Positions 50,601 to 61,756 of a stretch of 64,000 bases of DNA are shown here, one piece after another (positions within the stretch are counted from its first letter, which is position 1; the number at the start of each line of letters is the position of its first letter). Origin of the DNA: Rhynchopus euleeides (lineage: Eukaryota; Euglenozoa; Diplonemea; Diplonemida; Diplonemidae); assembly GCA_963210315.1 (NCBI GenBank), contig OY723288.1, forward strand, positions 1 through 64,000, in the 5' to 3' direction. The notes under the pieces were generated by a model, which saw nothing but the letters and a program-made list of their open reading frames with translations, was not told where the DNA came from and ran no database searches. A program made the position numbers and the translations under genes.

Positions 50601-51437
50601 GGCTAACAACAATGCCCCCCCCCCCTCCCCCCCCCCGGCACGGAGAAACTTAACGTTCGACCCGAATTAGCCAGAGGCCTGGCAGGGCCGGGGGTCGGTG
50701 GGTGGGGTGGGCTGGGTGGGACAACCCGAGCTGCACATGCAGTGGGCAGAACAGTCGCCCCTCCCCATCCCTGGGTTCTTTCGTCCCCTGGGAGAGAGGG
50801 GGGGGGGGTGGTGGGGGTTGGCGGGGAGGGGGGGAGGGGGGATGTCAGTTGCTTAGTTCCGTTGATGCCCTGTAGATTGCTGCAGCTGCATGGGGGGGGT
50901 GGGTGGGTGGGTGGGAGGAGGAGGGGGAGGGGGGGGGGGGTTTTCGTTCTTTTTAATGTGTTCTTTAGTTCATCCCAGAGGAGGTGTGCCTTGGGTGTCT
51001 GGGGGAGGGGGTGTCGGAAAGAATGGGGGCGATTGATCTCAACAACGATGGATGCAAGAGACACAAGGAGAGAGGCGGGGGGGGAAAGATACGGCGTTGT
51101 TTGTGCGCAGGCCTGTCGCTAACTTTTCGATTTTGGAGATTTGGTGGGTTGACGCTCCTGTTTTGGGGGGGGGGAATCAGGGGGGAAAACACTAGGGGGC
51201 AATTTTTCTCGCGCGCGCTTCGCGCGCGCTCGTGTTGTTGCCTAATTTTCCCGTCGGTGGACCACTAGGTGGGCACGGTGTGAGGCGCTGGGTTCCTTCC
51301 GTGGTTCCTCTCCCGCTCGCGCCATCCTCGGGTGGAGGAAACCCAAATAATGGCTTTCGGGACCATGCTTTCGACGCTACCCCCTGATGTGCCACGGCCG
51401 TTGAAGCGCAAGGACTTGGTTACTAGACGGGCGCGCG
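50601..51437. other. Gene-poor, poly(G)-rich
   Basis: No gene. G-runs at 50800-50845 and 50893-50941 and a CGCGCGC-TTCG-GCGCGCG hairpin near 51211-51229. The latter resembles the hairpin inside the hAT-type elements. Confidence 0.5.
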
Positions 51438-51675
51438 AGATGGGGGGTCTGGGGGCAGAGCCCCCCAGCCGCCGGAGGCCACGGTAGTGAACATCTGTTC
51501 ATTGTGGGCGTACAGGTTCTGTGTGAGTTGGCTGCGTCCCCCTGAGGCTACTGGAGTGGTTGGATTCCCTGACCTGGTGGTAATCGAATGACTTGAGTAC
51601 GAGACATGCACCACAGGGGGGTCTGGGGGGCGGAGCCCCCCAGCCGCCGGAGGCCACGGTAGTGAGCATCTGTTC
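51438..51675 (-). repeat. Dispersed GC-rich motif, copies 3 and 4
   Basis: Two minus-orientation copies (51438-51501 and 51616-51675) of the motif described at 35519, about 180 bp apart, each ending in GAACATCTGTTC-like text. Confidence 0.85.
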
Positions 51676-51694
51676 CTGCATAACCATACTCTCT

Positions 51695-51965
51695 TCGACG
51701 TCGACCCAGTGAAAGTGGGTTGACGCTTGGTCGACGCTTGGTGAGCGTCGACCCAGTGTAATCGGGTCAACGCTAGGTAAGCATCGACCCAGCGTAATAA
51801 ATGGGTTGACGCTTGGTCCAGGCTTGAATGGCAACTCAGTTCGACTGGGTCGACGCTCCAAGCCTCGACCAAGCGTCAACCCAGTTCCACTGGGTCGACG
51901 CTGGGTCGACGCTTTTTTATGGGGGGGGAAACCAAAAATCACTGGGTCGACGGTCGACGCTTAGC
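51695..51965. repeat. GGGTCGACGCTTGG palindromic repeat
   Basis: Irregular array of TCGACCCAGTG / GGGTCGACGCTTGG words in both orientations, able to fold on itself. It ends next to poly(G) and poly(C) tracts (51998-52050). Confidence 0.85.
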
Positions 51966-52690
51966 GACATGCCTGGTTTGTGCGCCAAACCTGGAGGGGG
52001 GGGGGGGTGGGGGAGGTGCGAGATTCCCACGCAACCCCCCCCCCCCTCCCCCCACACAACCCACACACAACGCACGCAATCATTTTTTTGGGAGTGGGGG
52101 GCGGGGGGCTGTGAGGGCTGCAGTGTGATGTAACGCACCAAGCCACCACCCTGCCCCCTTCTGATAGGATCTCCACTGCAACAGGGCACCGCACGTCGCG
52201 TCTCTAACGTGACATCTCCTTCCTGGCCCTCTGCAGTGCAGAACAGGGCATAAAGGCGTGCTCACCATGTCGGGCTCAGCCAGTCAGTCCCCTCACAAAA
52301 AAAAGATGGGCGCAACACATCCGGGGAGTGAAGGGCACACCCTGCTGCTCCGTTTGGGGGCCCCATCTGCTGTTAAATCATGTTGGGTTGATTTGCCCCG
52401 TTCGTCTCGACCCGTCAGCTTCGACGGGGTAGGGAAAGAGGGAAAGCCCTGAATAGGGCTGCATTGGGCACAGTGCACGACGCGGTGGTCAGGGGGCGGG
52501 CCTGCACGCCTCCTGACCACCACCCCCTGAAGACCACTGACCACCGCGTCGTGTGGCAGGTGTCGGGGAGGGCGGAGGGGCGTTTGATGAAGGTTCAAAT
52601 GTATAGCGCCCCCCCCAGCATCAACGGCAATCCCTCTGAACGGAAAACCCTCTGATTTCTTTGGCCCGTGTTATTTTTTGTGTCGGGGGG
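51966..52690. other. Spacer with a 34-bp-arm hairpin
   Basis: No gene. CACGACGCGGTGGTCAGGGG near 52476 is mirrored by CCACCGCGTCGTG near 52541. Confidence 0.5.
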
Positions 52691-52931
52691 TTTTTTTTTT
52701 TTTGCGGCCTGTGTGGTTGTCTTCGTCGTTTTTCTTCTGCGACCGGACATCCCCTTCTGGAGACACCGATCTTCACTATCAACCGCTAGCTGATGCTGGA
52801 GCTTTCGGGAGCCTCTGCGAGTGGGTGGCCACGTTTTCTTTGGTGGACGCATCCAAAAGGAAATAAATAAATAAAGAACCCGAAAAGAGGTCGAGGCACC
52901 CTCTCCACACCAGCATCTTGGGGCTGGGGGT
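52691..52931 (-). mobile_element. SINE-like dispersed repeat with A-tail, copy 2
   Basis: Nearly identical to 14252-14490. It is flanked by TCGGGGG on both sides (52683-52689 and 52932-52938), a likely 7-bp target duplication. The poly(T) at its left end is a poly(A) tail on the minus strand. Confidence 0.7.
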
Positions 52932-53194
52932 TCGGGGGCTGGCGTGCAGGGTGCAGGCAGCGCGCGCAAATGCGACCTGTTTCCGGGTGCCCGCGCGCTC
53001 CCGGCGACCGTGCACCCTGGGTGCACGGGTTTGGGCTGAATCTGGGTGACGTACGAGTAGGGCTCCCACCCTGAAAATGGGCTATCTGCGGTCACTCCAG
53101 GGACCTGACATCACCTGAAAGTGACCCAAAAGTGCGGAATCTTCGACTCGCGGAATCGCGATTGACCCCTTCCATTGCACTCTTTGGGCTCTGT

Positions 53195-54200
53195 GCGGAT
53201 CGTAGTGGGGTCACACTGTGGGTCTAGGTGCCAAGCTTCACCCATGAAATGTGGGTCTAGTTCAGGGGCTGGTCATAGGAGACTGTGACTGGGAGGCCGA
53301 GAGTCAGCCACCCCACCCACCCAGCGGGACCCCCTCCTCGGGTGTTCCGAAACCCCCTTCTTTTGAATATTTGGAATCTGTGCGCATCGTAGTGGGGTCA
53401 CTTTGTAGGTCTAGGTGACAAGCTTTGTCCATGAAATGTGGCTCTGGTTCAGGGGCTGGTCATGGGTGAAGGTGACTGGGAGTAACACACCAGGCCACCC
53501 CACCCAGCCACCCACCCAGCGGGACCCCCTCCTCAGGTGTTCCAAAACCCCGTTCTTTTGAACGTTTGAAACTTTTGCGGATCGTAGTGGGGTCATTTTA
53601 TAGGTCTATGTGACAAACATCGTCCATGAAATGTGACTCTGGTTCAGGGGCTGGTCCGAAGAGAAAGTGACTGAGGTAGCCACACGGCCGAGAGGGGGGC
53701 CGAGAGTCAGCCAGCCCACCCACCCAGCGGGACCCCCTCCACGAGTGTTCCAAAACCCCGTTCTTTTGAACGTTTGAAACTTTTGCGGATCGTAGTAGGG
53801 TCACACTATGGGTCTAGGTGCCCAGCTTCACCCATGAAAAAGCGGTCTGGTTCAGGGGCTGGTTATGGGTGAAGGGTGACTGGGTGACACACACCATGAC
53901 ACCCCACCCCACCCAGCGGGACCCCCTCCTCGGGTATTCCAAAACCCCTTTCTTTTAAACGTTTGGAATTTGTGCGGATCACAGTGGGGTCACTTTGATG
54001 GTGTGTGAGCCAAGTATCACCCATGAAACACGGGTCTGGTTCAGGGACTGGTCGTGGGAGAAGGTGGCTGGGAGGCAGCCAGTCCACTACACCCCACCTA
54101 CCCACCCAACGGGACCCCCCCCTCGGATTTTCCAAAAACCCGTTCTTTTGAACGTTTGGAATCTGTGCGGATCGCGATGGGGTCACTTTGGCCATGGGGT
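53195..54200. repeat. Tandem ~190-bp repeat, six diverged units
   Basis: The marker TGCGGATCGTAGTGGGGTCA recurs at 53195, 53382, 53577, 53785, 53974 and 54167 (spacing 187-208 bp). Each unit also carries CATGAAA(T)GTG, CTGGTTCAGGGGCTGGTC and CCACCCAGCGGGACCCCCTC. A single related fragment lies inside both hAT-type elements. Confidence 0.9.
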
Positions 54201-54356
54201 GCCCATTTACACCTAGTACTGGGGAACATCAATTGGGTGAAAGTACCACCTCCTGACCCCCCCCCATCCCGAGTCGGGAGGGGGGTCGGGTAGGGGGGGT
54301 ACCCCCCCCATACCCCCCCTCGTGACCCCCCCCCCCAGGGGGGGTCAAATGGGGGT

Positions 54357-55456
54357 GACAAACACGATTTTTCAAAAAACCGGCGCAGAGGCCCCAAAGC
54401 CCCCGTAAACCCTCCAAACCCCCCCAGATCGGTCCGGAAACCCATCGAACCCCACTTTTCCACCATTCCGGGCACCTCAGGTGCCCGAATTGGGGTACCT
54501 AAATTTTGTGCCACCGTTTGGTACCGGACAGTGCCACTGTGTGGGAGGTTGGAAAAGAAAATGCCCCAACACACCACATCTGAGGGTTGCAATGCATGTT
54601 GCTTGCCAACCACGTCATCCGGTGGGTGTCAGGCGCTATGTAGGTGGCATGAGCCAGGTCTTCGATGTGTTCTGGCTTGTATATGTACCTCCCTGCCTGC
54701 GGCACAGGCACTGCCTTTGTCCCCCACACCAGCCACAGAGAGCGTATTGTACTCGGTCCACGGTTGCTGATTCATTGTGATGCGTTGTATCCTCGAGTGA
54801 ACGTCACACACTAGTGGCACCACCACCCGCCATCCGAGAGCTGTATTGACTTTGCGCCCTTCCGTTGCATTCACCTCGCCACGCATATTGCACCGTTCAG
54901 TACCAGTGCTCTTGGGCCAGGCAAAGTAGACCGCAGCAACTACCAATTCTGGCACAATGGGTACCACGACAGCGCACTTCGTGTGTTCCCGGAATGTACA
55001 GCTCGTGTTGCAACAGTCGTTGTCAACACATCCCGGTTGTGGAGCACTGCTGCACAGGAATCACACGACCATCTGGACTTGTTCCGTACCTACAGGCAGC
55101 CTCCCGGTGCATGGTGGCAGGGAGGTACATATACAAGCCAGAACACATCGAAGACCTGGCTAATGCCACCTACATAGCGCCTGACACCCACCGGATGACG
55201 TGGTTGGCAAGCAACATGCATTGCAACCCTCAGATGTGGTGTGTTGGGGCATTTTCTTTTCCAACCTCCCACACAGTGGCACTGTCCGGTACCAAACGGT
55301 GGCACAAAATTTAGGTACCCCAATTCGGGCACCTGAGGTGCCCGGAATGGTGGAAAAGTGGGGTTCGATGGGTTTCCGGACCGATCTGGGGGGGTTTGGA
55401 GGGTTTACGGGGGCTTTGGGGCCTCTGCGCCGGTTTTTTGAAAAATCGTGTTTGTC
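54357..55456. mobile_element. 1.1-kb foldback element with ~340-bp arms
   Basis: Arms 54357-54698 and about 55118-55456 are near-perfect inverted copies beginning GACAAACACGATTTTTCAAA. The 420-bp centre (54700-55117) is unique. A 54481-54780 frame and its mirror come from the arms and are probably not genes. Confidence 0.88.
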
Positions 55457-58400
55457 CACGTAAAAGGGTGGCATTTGACCCCCCCTAACCCCCCCCCCCC
55501 CCCTGGTAGGGTGCCCGACCAGGGGGTGGGGGTCACCCAAAATTTCGAGGAAATCCTGGTGTCACCCTGAAAACCTGGGTCGCCAGCCTGACCTCAGCCC
55601 GCGGGGAGCCCCCCCCCCCCCCCCTACCCCCCCCCCCCCCGGAGGAAATCCGTGAACTACCAAAAATCCTTACCCCAGGGCCTGGGGGGGAGCTCACACC
55701 AGATTTGGTGTGAGTGGGTTGCCCCTGCAGGCAGTCATGGAGACGGCTCACGCCAGCCTCCTGATGCACCACAGGCGCACCCGAGGGCCCCTAGCAGGGT
55801 TGGTGCGACGACACACCACCCACAAAGCACCCTCGGCTCTGGCCCAAGTAACACTCTCAGCAGCACGCAAGCTTCACTCTTGAAGCCCCTTCCCTGTGTG
55901 CGCGTTTTGTTGGAGCGCTGAACGATGAAAAGAGTGTGAGGAACAGCCGTAGAACCAAATGGCATGTTGTCTGCCGGAGGAGGATCGATGCTGTGTGTGG
56001 AAGCAATGCAAATATCGCACCGCCTTCAACTTCGAGGAGAGAGAAAAGGGCGTGTCTGTCGAGGCAGAGCGCAGTGGCATCCGTGCCTCCAAAGAGCTTT
56101 TGTGGTCCGCCGGACACCGCTGATCCCCCCCTGCCTGTCCTGCAGAACCAGGTGGGCACGCCCCACTGCAAAGTGGGGTGGGCACACCGACACGCAGGTT
56201 TCAACACAGGGGGGCGAAAAGGGGTCCACCCACGGGGAGATTACCAGATACACTCCCAAAAAAAAACAAGCTGTGCAGCTTAAACCACAAAGGCGTGCGA
56301 TTATGTCGCACCTGGGTTCCGCACAGTACAGCAGGCCTGACTTTCGCACGTGACCCACCCCCTGTTTTCTGGGGAAAGGTGGGCCGGGGTGGTAAACTGT
56401 TTATTGAAAGCAGCTCGTCGGGACAGGGTGAAGGGGCCATCTGATATTGTTGTTTTGATGATAATTCGGTTATCAGGCTTGTGTGCCGGGGCTGTGCAGA
56501 AAAGTGTGCGTCCCTGGCAGAGGAGGGGTGCCCAGTGATCAGGAGAGATGCCTTTTTAGGGCTTCAGGGTATCCTCTGATAACCCCCCACGGGATCCAAC
56601 GGCAGAACTAATATTTCCGACGCACAACACGTAAAGTTGTTGGGCACCCTCCGCAACGCCGGTTACAAACTGGCACGCTTTTGGCACAGACAGCGAAGGG
56701 GCGCCTGATACACTTTGCTGCCGGGAGTGGACGGAATCTTGCTCGCTGCTTCGGCGGGTTTTGAACAAAACCTTCTGCTGTTTTCCTCAACACAAAATAT
56801 TGCGCTCGTTCAGCACCGCACTCGCGAGAACCCTTCCCAAAGACAGCCCAGCGTCGTTTTATTATTTGACCTGCATTGTTTTGCCCTTCCGCGCCACAAT
56901 TGCAGCGGCACGTCCCAGCAAAAGAAACCACACAAAAAAAATGCCTAAAAAAATCAGAATCAAGCAGGGTGCAGGCTTGCCCCAGGAGGAGGAAGGATAA
57001 CACAGAAGAAGCGTGCTGCCAGGGTGGGGGGGTGTTCCGCCGTCAGCAGAACACCCCAAACCCTGCAGAGGAGATGAAATTGAACGGTTTGAACGGGTGT
57101 GTGTGTGTGGGGTGGAGAGGGTGCATCCTTTGGGGGTGCAAAATGAAAAGTCATAGTTGCTGTGGATCACACATCGCGTGGGGGGGGGGGGGGGGCGGTG
57201 GCTGGACGGGATGACACAAACACACACGCGGGGGTGGTGTGCGGGCAAAACAGACGGAAGGTAAGGTATAGCTGGGCCGCGGGGAGGGGGAGGTGCCCGA
57301 AGCTGTTGAGAGAGGGAGCCTCCGCAAACAGCTCTGCCTCCCAAAGCCACAGCAACGGGGCGCAAAAGTGGCACAGTGCAGTGGCACTGTACAGTGATAC
57401 AGTACAATGACACAGTACAGTGACACAGAGCAAATACCCCGCCCCCAGCTGTTAAGGTGCTACTCCCGGGAGGGCTTTCGGCCCATTCGAAGGGAGCGAT
57501 GGAGGGGAGATGGGCCCGCAGCATTCCGGTTCTGCAACCGGGAACCTTGCGTGTGGGTGTGGGTTTGGTTTGGGGGTGGTGTGTGGGTGGGGAGGTGGGG
57601 TGGGGGGGGACCTTGCTTGCTTTGTTTGTGTAAACAAATCAGCAAGGGGTTTGTTTGCTGTATCAGAGCCGTGTCACGATGCGCAATGAGGGGGGGTGTC
57701 ATGCTCAACACAGTGCCTGGAAGGGTGCCTCAAAAGTGGGACAACAGCCAGGCAACGGTGGACAGCATGTCGGAGCAGTCAGTCCACACATCACGTGGGT
57801 CGAGTCTTTAGTTGTCATGCAGAATGTACCAAGCGCCTGCTTGATGCAGTCTCCCTTGGCAATCCATACACAACACTGAAGCATTCTGTAGTAACGCAGA
57901 ACACGCCGAGTGCCTGCTCTTGACGTGAAGCTCCACACCTCCTCATTCGTGCAGCAACACACCCAGCAGCTATCAGAACGGCCCTGGCATGCTGACGATA
58001 CTACCTATCTGTCCATCTATGGCTTGATGGCATGCCATGCCGCGAAGAACTATCGTGTGCCAAAGGTTTCTTCCAACCCTTCCCATCATGCACGCTCATG
58101 AATGGGGGCGGGGCGGGGGGGAGGCACTGGGGTCGTCAGATCCAGCACAGGAAGTTATCCCGGTTGGGCTCTGCCGAACCATCGAAGAAAGAGAACCGGT
58201 TGGCAGTTGGGTGGCTTTCCCCCCCCCCCCCCCTTCCGGACACGCAACGCAACGCAACAGAGCATATGACCACAACACACACAGCGAATCGGTGTCTTGG
58301 TTTGCCGGCGGCCCGATGACCGTCGAGAACGTCCAACCCAACCACTTGCCCTGGCCATGAATAAAAGCCTAGCCGGGACAACCTTTGTCTTTTCTGCGGG

Positions 58401-58740
58401 TCCGCTAATCCAACACAGCAAACGGGACAACCAGTTTTATTTGTGAACGAGTTTTGACCGATATATTTTCTGCTTCCAGCAGCACCTCCCCCCTCTCGGT
58501 GAGAGGGTGGTTCACCATCCCACCAGAGAGCCCTGAAACCGGAAACACTCCCACACCCCTCCCCGCTAACCCGAAGGGCCGGCGACTCTTCTCGCCCCGT
58601 TCTAAGCATGGCCATCATAAAGCGTATATCAGGGCCGTGTGTGACCCAGGGGAACGGGAGGGTGTGGGAGGGTGGATCAAGACAGCAGAAACAGCAGAAA
58701 GGAAAGAAGGGGCGAGGGGGGAGGGAGGGGCGATCCGATG
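55457..58740. other. Gene-poor stretch
   Basis: No convincing gene. Very long C-runs at 55488-55502, 55609-55624 and 55627-55640. A G-run at 57180-57195. Short GTACAGTGA(C/T)AC repeats occur at 57383-57425. Frames here lack domains. Confidence 0.5.
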
Positions 58741-59059
58741 ACAAATAGCCCACCCTGCACTTTGCAAGCAAGGGGGGGTGGGGGAGAGGGGAGAGGGGAG
58801 AGAGCAAGGGATGGCAGAAGAAGAAAAGAAGAGGACCAGAGCATTTTATAGGGGGTCTAAAGTGAGGCCAATCCTCACATTTAAGGGGGAAAAAAAAAGA
58901 TTTCCGGGAAAAAATCCGGGGGGGTGGAAAACTGGTGGCGGCTGGGCAGCCTCGCAGATGAGAGTGGACTCATGCCCACAGACCGCGAGCAACTTACCCG
59001 ACCGTTTTTCTGTCTAGTTTCTTTGTCAAACCCCGAGAAAACGCAGGCCGCGAAGGGAC

Positions 59060-59475
59060 GGACGTTCACTACCGTGGCCTCCGGCGGCTGGGGGGCTCCG
59101 CCCCCCAGACCCCCCTGTGCCGTACGCCTGTCTTTAGTCACCCCAAACCCTTTGGGGTGACATCAGGGAATGGAATACAGACCACCCTCGGGAGGCAGGA
59201 TCGTATGCCAGAGGAACAGATGCTCACTACCGTGGCCTCCGGCGGCTGGGGGGCTTCGCCCCCCAGACCCCCCTGTGCTGTATACCTATACCCAAACCCT
59301 TTGAGGTTACATCAGGGAATAGACTGCAGGCCACCCTCAGTAGCCTCAGGAGGACGCAGCAGCTCATGCAGAATCTGTACACGCAAGGAACAGCCCGGAA
59401 CGCCCGGAAGAAGCAGATGTTCACTACCGTGGCCTCCGGCGGCTGGGGGGCTCCGCCCCCCAGACCCCCCTGTGG
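59060..59475 (+). repeat. Dispersed GC-rich motif, copies 5-7
   Basis: Three plus-orientation copies at about 59060-59120, 59215-59275 and 59414-59474. Each is followed by CAGACCCCCCTGTG. Between the first two, CAAACCCTTTG(G/A)GGT(G/T)ACATCAGGGAAT is also duplicated (59146 and 59292), so the repeat unit may be longer (about 150 bp). Confidence 0.88.
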
Positions 59476-59722
59476 CATGTGCCTGTATTGTATCCAAGTC
59501 CTTGCGCGCCCGGGTCTGCGGAAATCGGCCCCGAAATCTATTTTTTGGACTAACCTCCGGCACCCGAGGCTGGACCCGATCACTGATCCCTGAGAGAGGA
59601 ACCGGGAGGTGACCCATTCACCACAAGTCTCGCTTGCCGGGGGGTCCGTCAAAAAATCGGGGGACGCCTCACATTTAAGCCCAAATGAGCGTAGATTTCG
59701 CCCCTATAAAATGCCCTGAAGA

Positions 59723-60901
59723 CAGGGGATAAGATAGGTCTGGTTTTCCGGTTTTCAAAACCAGGGTTTCCCGGTTCCCGGTTTTCTGGAAAAAAAAAAG
59801 GTCGGTCTCATTTTTGGCGGTTTTTTTGTGACTTTGGGACAGTAAAACAGTCAGAAAAAACGCCATAAAAAACTAGAAAGTGACCCCATCGTGATCCGCA
59901 CAGAGCTCAAATAGTCCAAAGAAGGCAGAGAAGCGGAGAAGAAAAAATGGACCTAGCGGGTGGCCCGGTGGGTGGTGATGCCCTCGTCATGCAGGTCTCT
60001 TCTGTTTTGAAGGTGCGCACATGGTGGACTCCAGCCACCATGTCTAAGAGGGAGTCTAAGACTGCAGTCTGTACTGGAGACGGGAGTCTATTGTCCAGCT
60101 AATGTACGCTAAGACTCCCGCTAGTTGAGACTCATGGGAGACACACGGTCACGTGACGGTGTACTCCAGCGGAGGTAGGGTAACTTCCGCTGGAGTTCAC
60201 CGTGTCGTCTGCCTCTGTGCAGCGTCACTCAGTGCCATCGAATACATGGCGACAGCCCACCAAATCGAGACAGATCTGCTTGTCTGGAGGGCTGAGACGA
60301 GAACACGAACGACTTTCAAGCAGTCTTGAAGGTCGCCAAGCCTATTGGGGGCAACTAACAGATGAGATTTGTTTGTTGCCTGTCGTCACAGCTAGGTGCC
60401 CATCTCCTCGATAACGGAATGTGTGCAGAGATCTCGTGGACCCTTTGGCCATTCTGTCGTGCACCCACTTCACCCACAACGCACACCTGTCGCGAGTGGT
60501 CGCTCCCCCGTCCTCCTCCACCCTGAAGGTTGAACCCTCAAGGACCAGTGATCTCCTGCTGGCCGGGCTGCGATACAGCGAAGCCTTCCTACTTACAAGC
60601 GAATCCAGACAGTAGGGAACAGATGTTCACTACCGTGGCCGCCGGCGGCTGGGGCTCCGCCCCCCTGCGTAAGAAAATTGCACCAGACCGGTTTTTTGAC
60701 CGAGAGTCCAAACTTTCAAAGCAGCTGCTGCGCCTGCCCCACCAAGCAGCCTCAGTACGACAGGACGCGCGCAGGCACCGGGCCCTCTCAGATTCTGGGA
60801 GGGTTTGCGCGGGTCGCGCGCGCCGAAGGCGCGCGCGAAAAATTTTTAAAACCAGAAAAACCGGAAAACGGCGCCAGAAAAAAAGTCTATCTTATACCCT
60901 G
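59723..60901 (+). mobile_element. hAT-type non-autonomous element, copy 2
   Basis: Ends CAGGGGATAAGATAG and complement, flanked by a perfect 8-bp duplication CCTGAAGA (59715-59722 and 60902-60909). 1,179 bp, the inverse of 35290-36466 with few differences. It contains GC-rich motif copy 8 (60619-60667). Confidence 0.93.
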
Positions 60902-61129
60902 CCTGAAGAGGACATTCCAAAAAAAAAATAATCTGGTTGCAGCGGCCAGTTCAATAATGGCACTGCACCACCCCCCCACCCCCCACCCCGATCACCATCA
61001 CCATCCTCCCCCACACGCATGAATCTTATTGGAAAGCGTCGGTGGCACCTGGTAGGGGCAAGCCAGTAACCTGCCCTTCAAGCCCATAGGGTAAGCGCAC
61101 GCCGGGGGCACACCAATGAATGTGTTTCC

Positions 61130-61756
61130 TCAGGTTCTCCTGTTCTCAGCACTCCACTGCTTGAGGGTCTTCATGAGAGTGTGGATGTGCTGCTGGTGCT
61201 CCGCCAGCTCGGTGCAGAGCCCGTCCACCTCACCCAGAGCCCTGCGGAGGGTCTTCTTGTTGTGCGACCTCCCGAGGGGATTGTCCTCCTTCGTCACGCG
61301 GGAGGGCGTCACCCCGCGGCGCCACGACTCGACGGAGTTGAAGGACTTGTTCCTGTCGGGCGAATCCACGGTGATACCGCAGTCGCTCAGACGGTTCCCG
61401 ATGGAGGTGAGTGTGCGGGATGCCTTGGCAACCTGGTGCTGCAGGGATTGCGGGAGGGACGCGGTTGAGGTGCTCCGCTCAATCGCCGCAGCGAGCGCCC
61501 TGAGATCCCACATCATATCAACCGTCTCAGCCATCATGTCCGAAGCCCCGTTGTGGCGGCCCAGAAGACTCAGGAGGCTCATGTTGCTGGGGCCACTCAT
61601 GCTACCTGCCTCGCTTCCCAGCCTGCTCCGCGTCCTCTCCAGGCTCTCGTAGAACATCTCCGCGTCGTCCAGCTGCAGGTGTGCGTCACGTTCGCACCAA
61701 GACATTGCCATCGCCTTGTTCTCCTCCGGCATCTCACGCGCCTGGCAGCAACCCAT
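61130..61756 (-). CDS. Small MGCC protein, probably acylated, coiled-coil C-terminus
   Basis: 208 residues from the chosen ATG. The N-terminus MGCCQAREMPEENKAM fits dual acylation (N-myristoyl Gly2, palmitoyl Cys3/Cys4), which would tether the protein to a membrane. The middle is Ser/Leu-rich with helices (DDAEMFYESLERTRSRLG, AETVDMMWDLRALAAAIERS). The C-terminal 40 residues (LRRALGEVDGLCTELAEHQQHIHTLMKTLKQW) should form a coiled coil. No known family is recognised. The frame is open 23 codons upstream, but the MGCC start is the more sensible one. The ATG is preceded by a pyrimidine tract (CTCTCTGCTTTCTCTCTTGC) with no AG closer than about 40 nt, unlike the other genes here. Confidence 0.7.
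   Translation of the reverse strand: MGCCQAREMPEENKAMAMSWCERDAHLQLDDAEMFYESLERTRSRLGSEAGSMSGPSNMSLLSLLGRHNGASDMMAETVDMMWDLRALAAAIERSTSTASLPQSLQHQVAKASRTLTSIGNRLSDCGITVDSPDRNKSFNSVESWRRGVTPSRVTKEDNPLGRSHNKKTLRRALGEVDGLCTELAEHQQHIHTLMKTLKQWSAENRRT

Noticed and set aside
54481-55332. Cys-rich frames MPELGYLNFV... on both strands
   Set aside because: They are mirror images in the two arms of a foldback element. No independent coding evidence.
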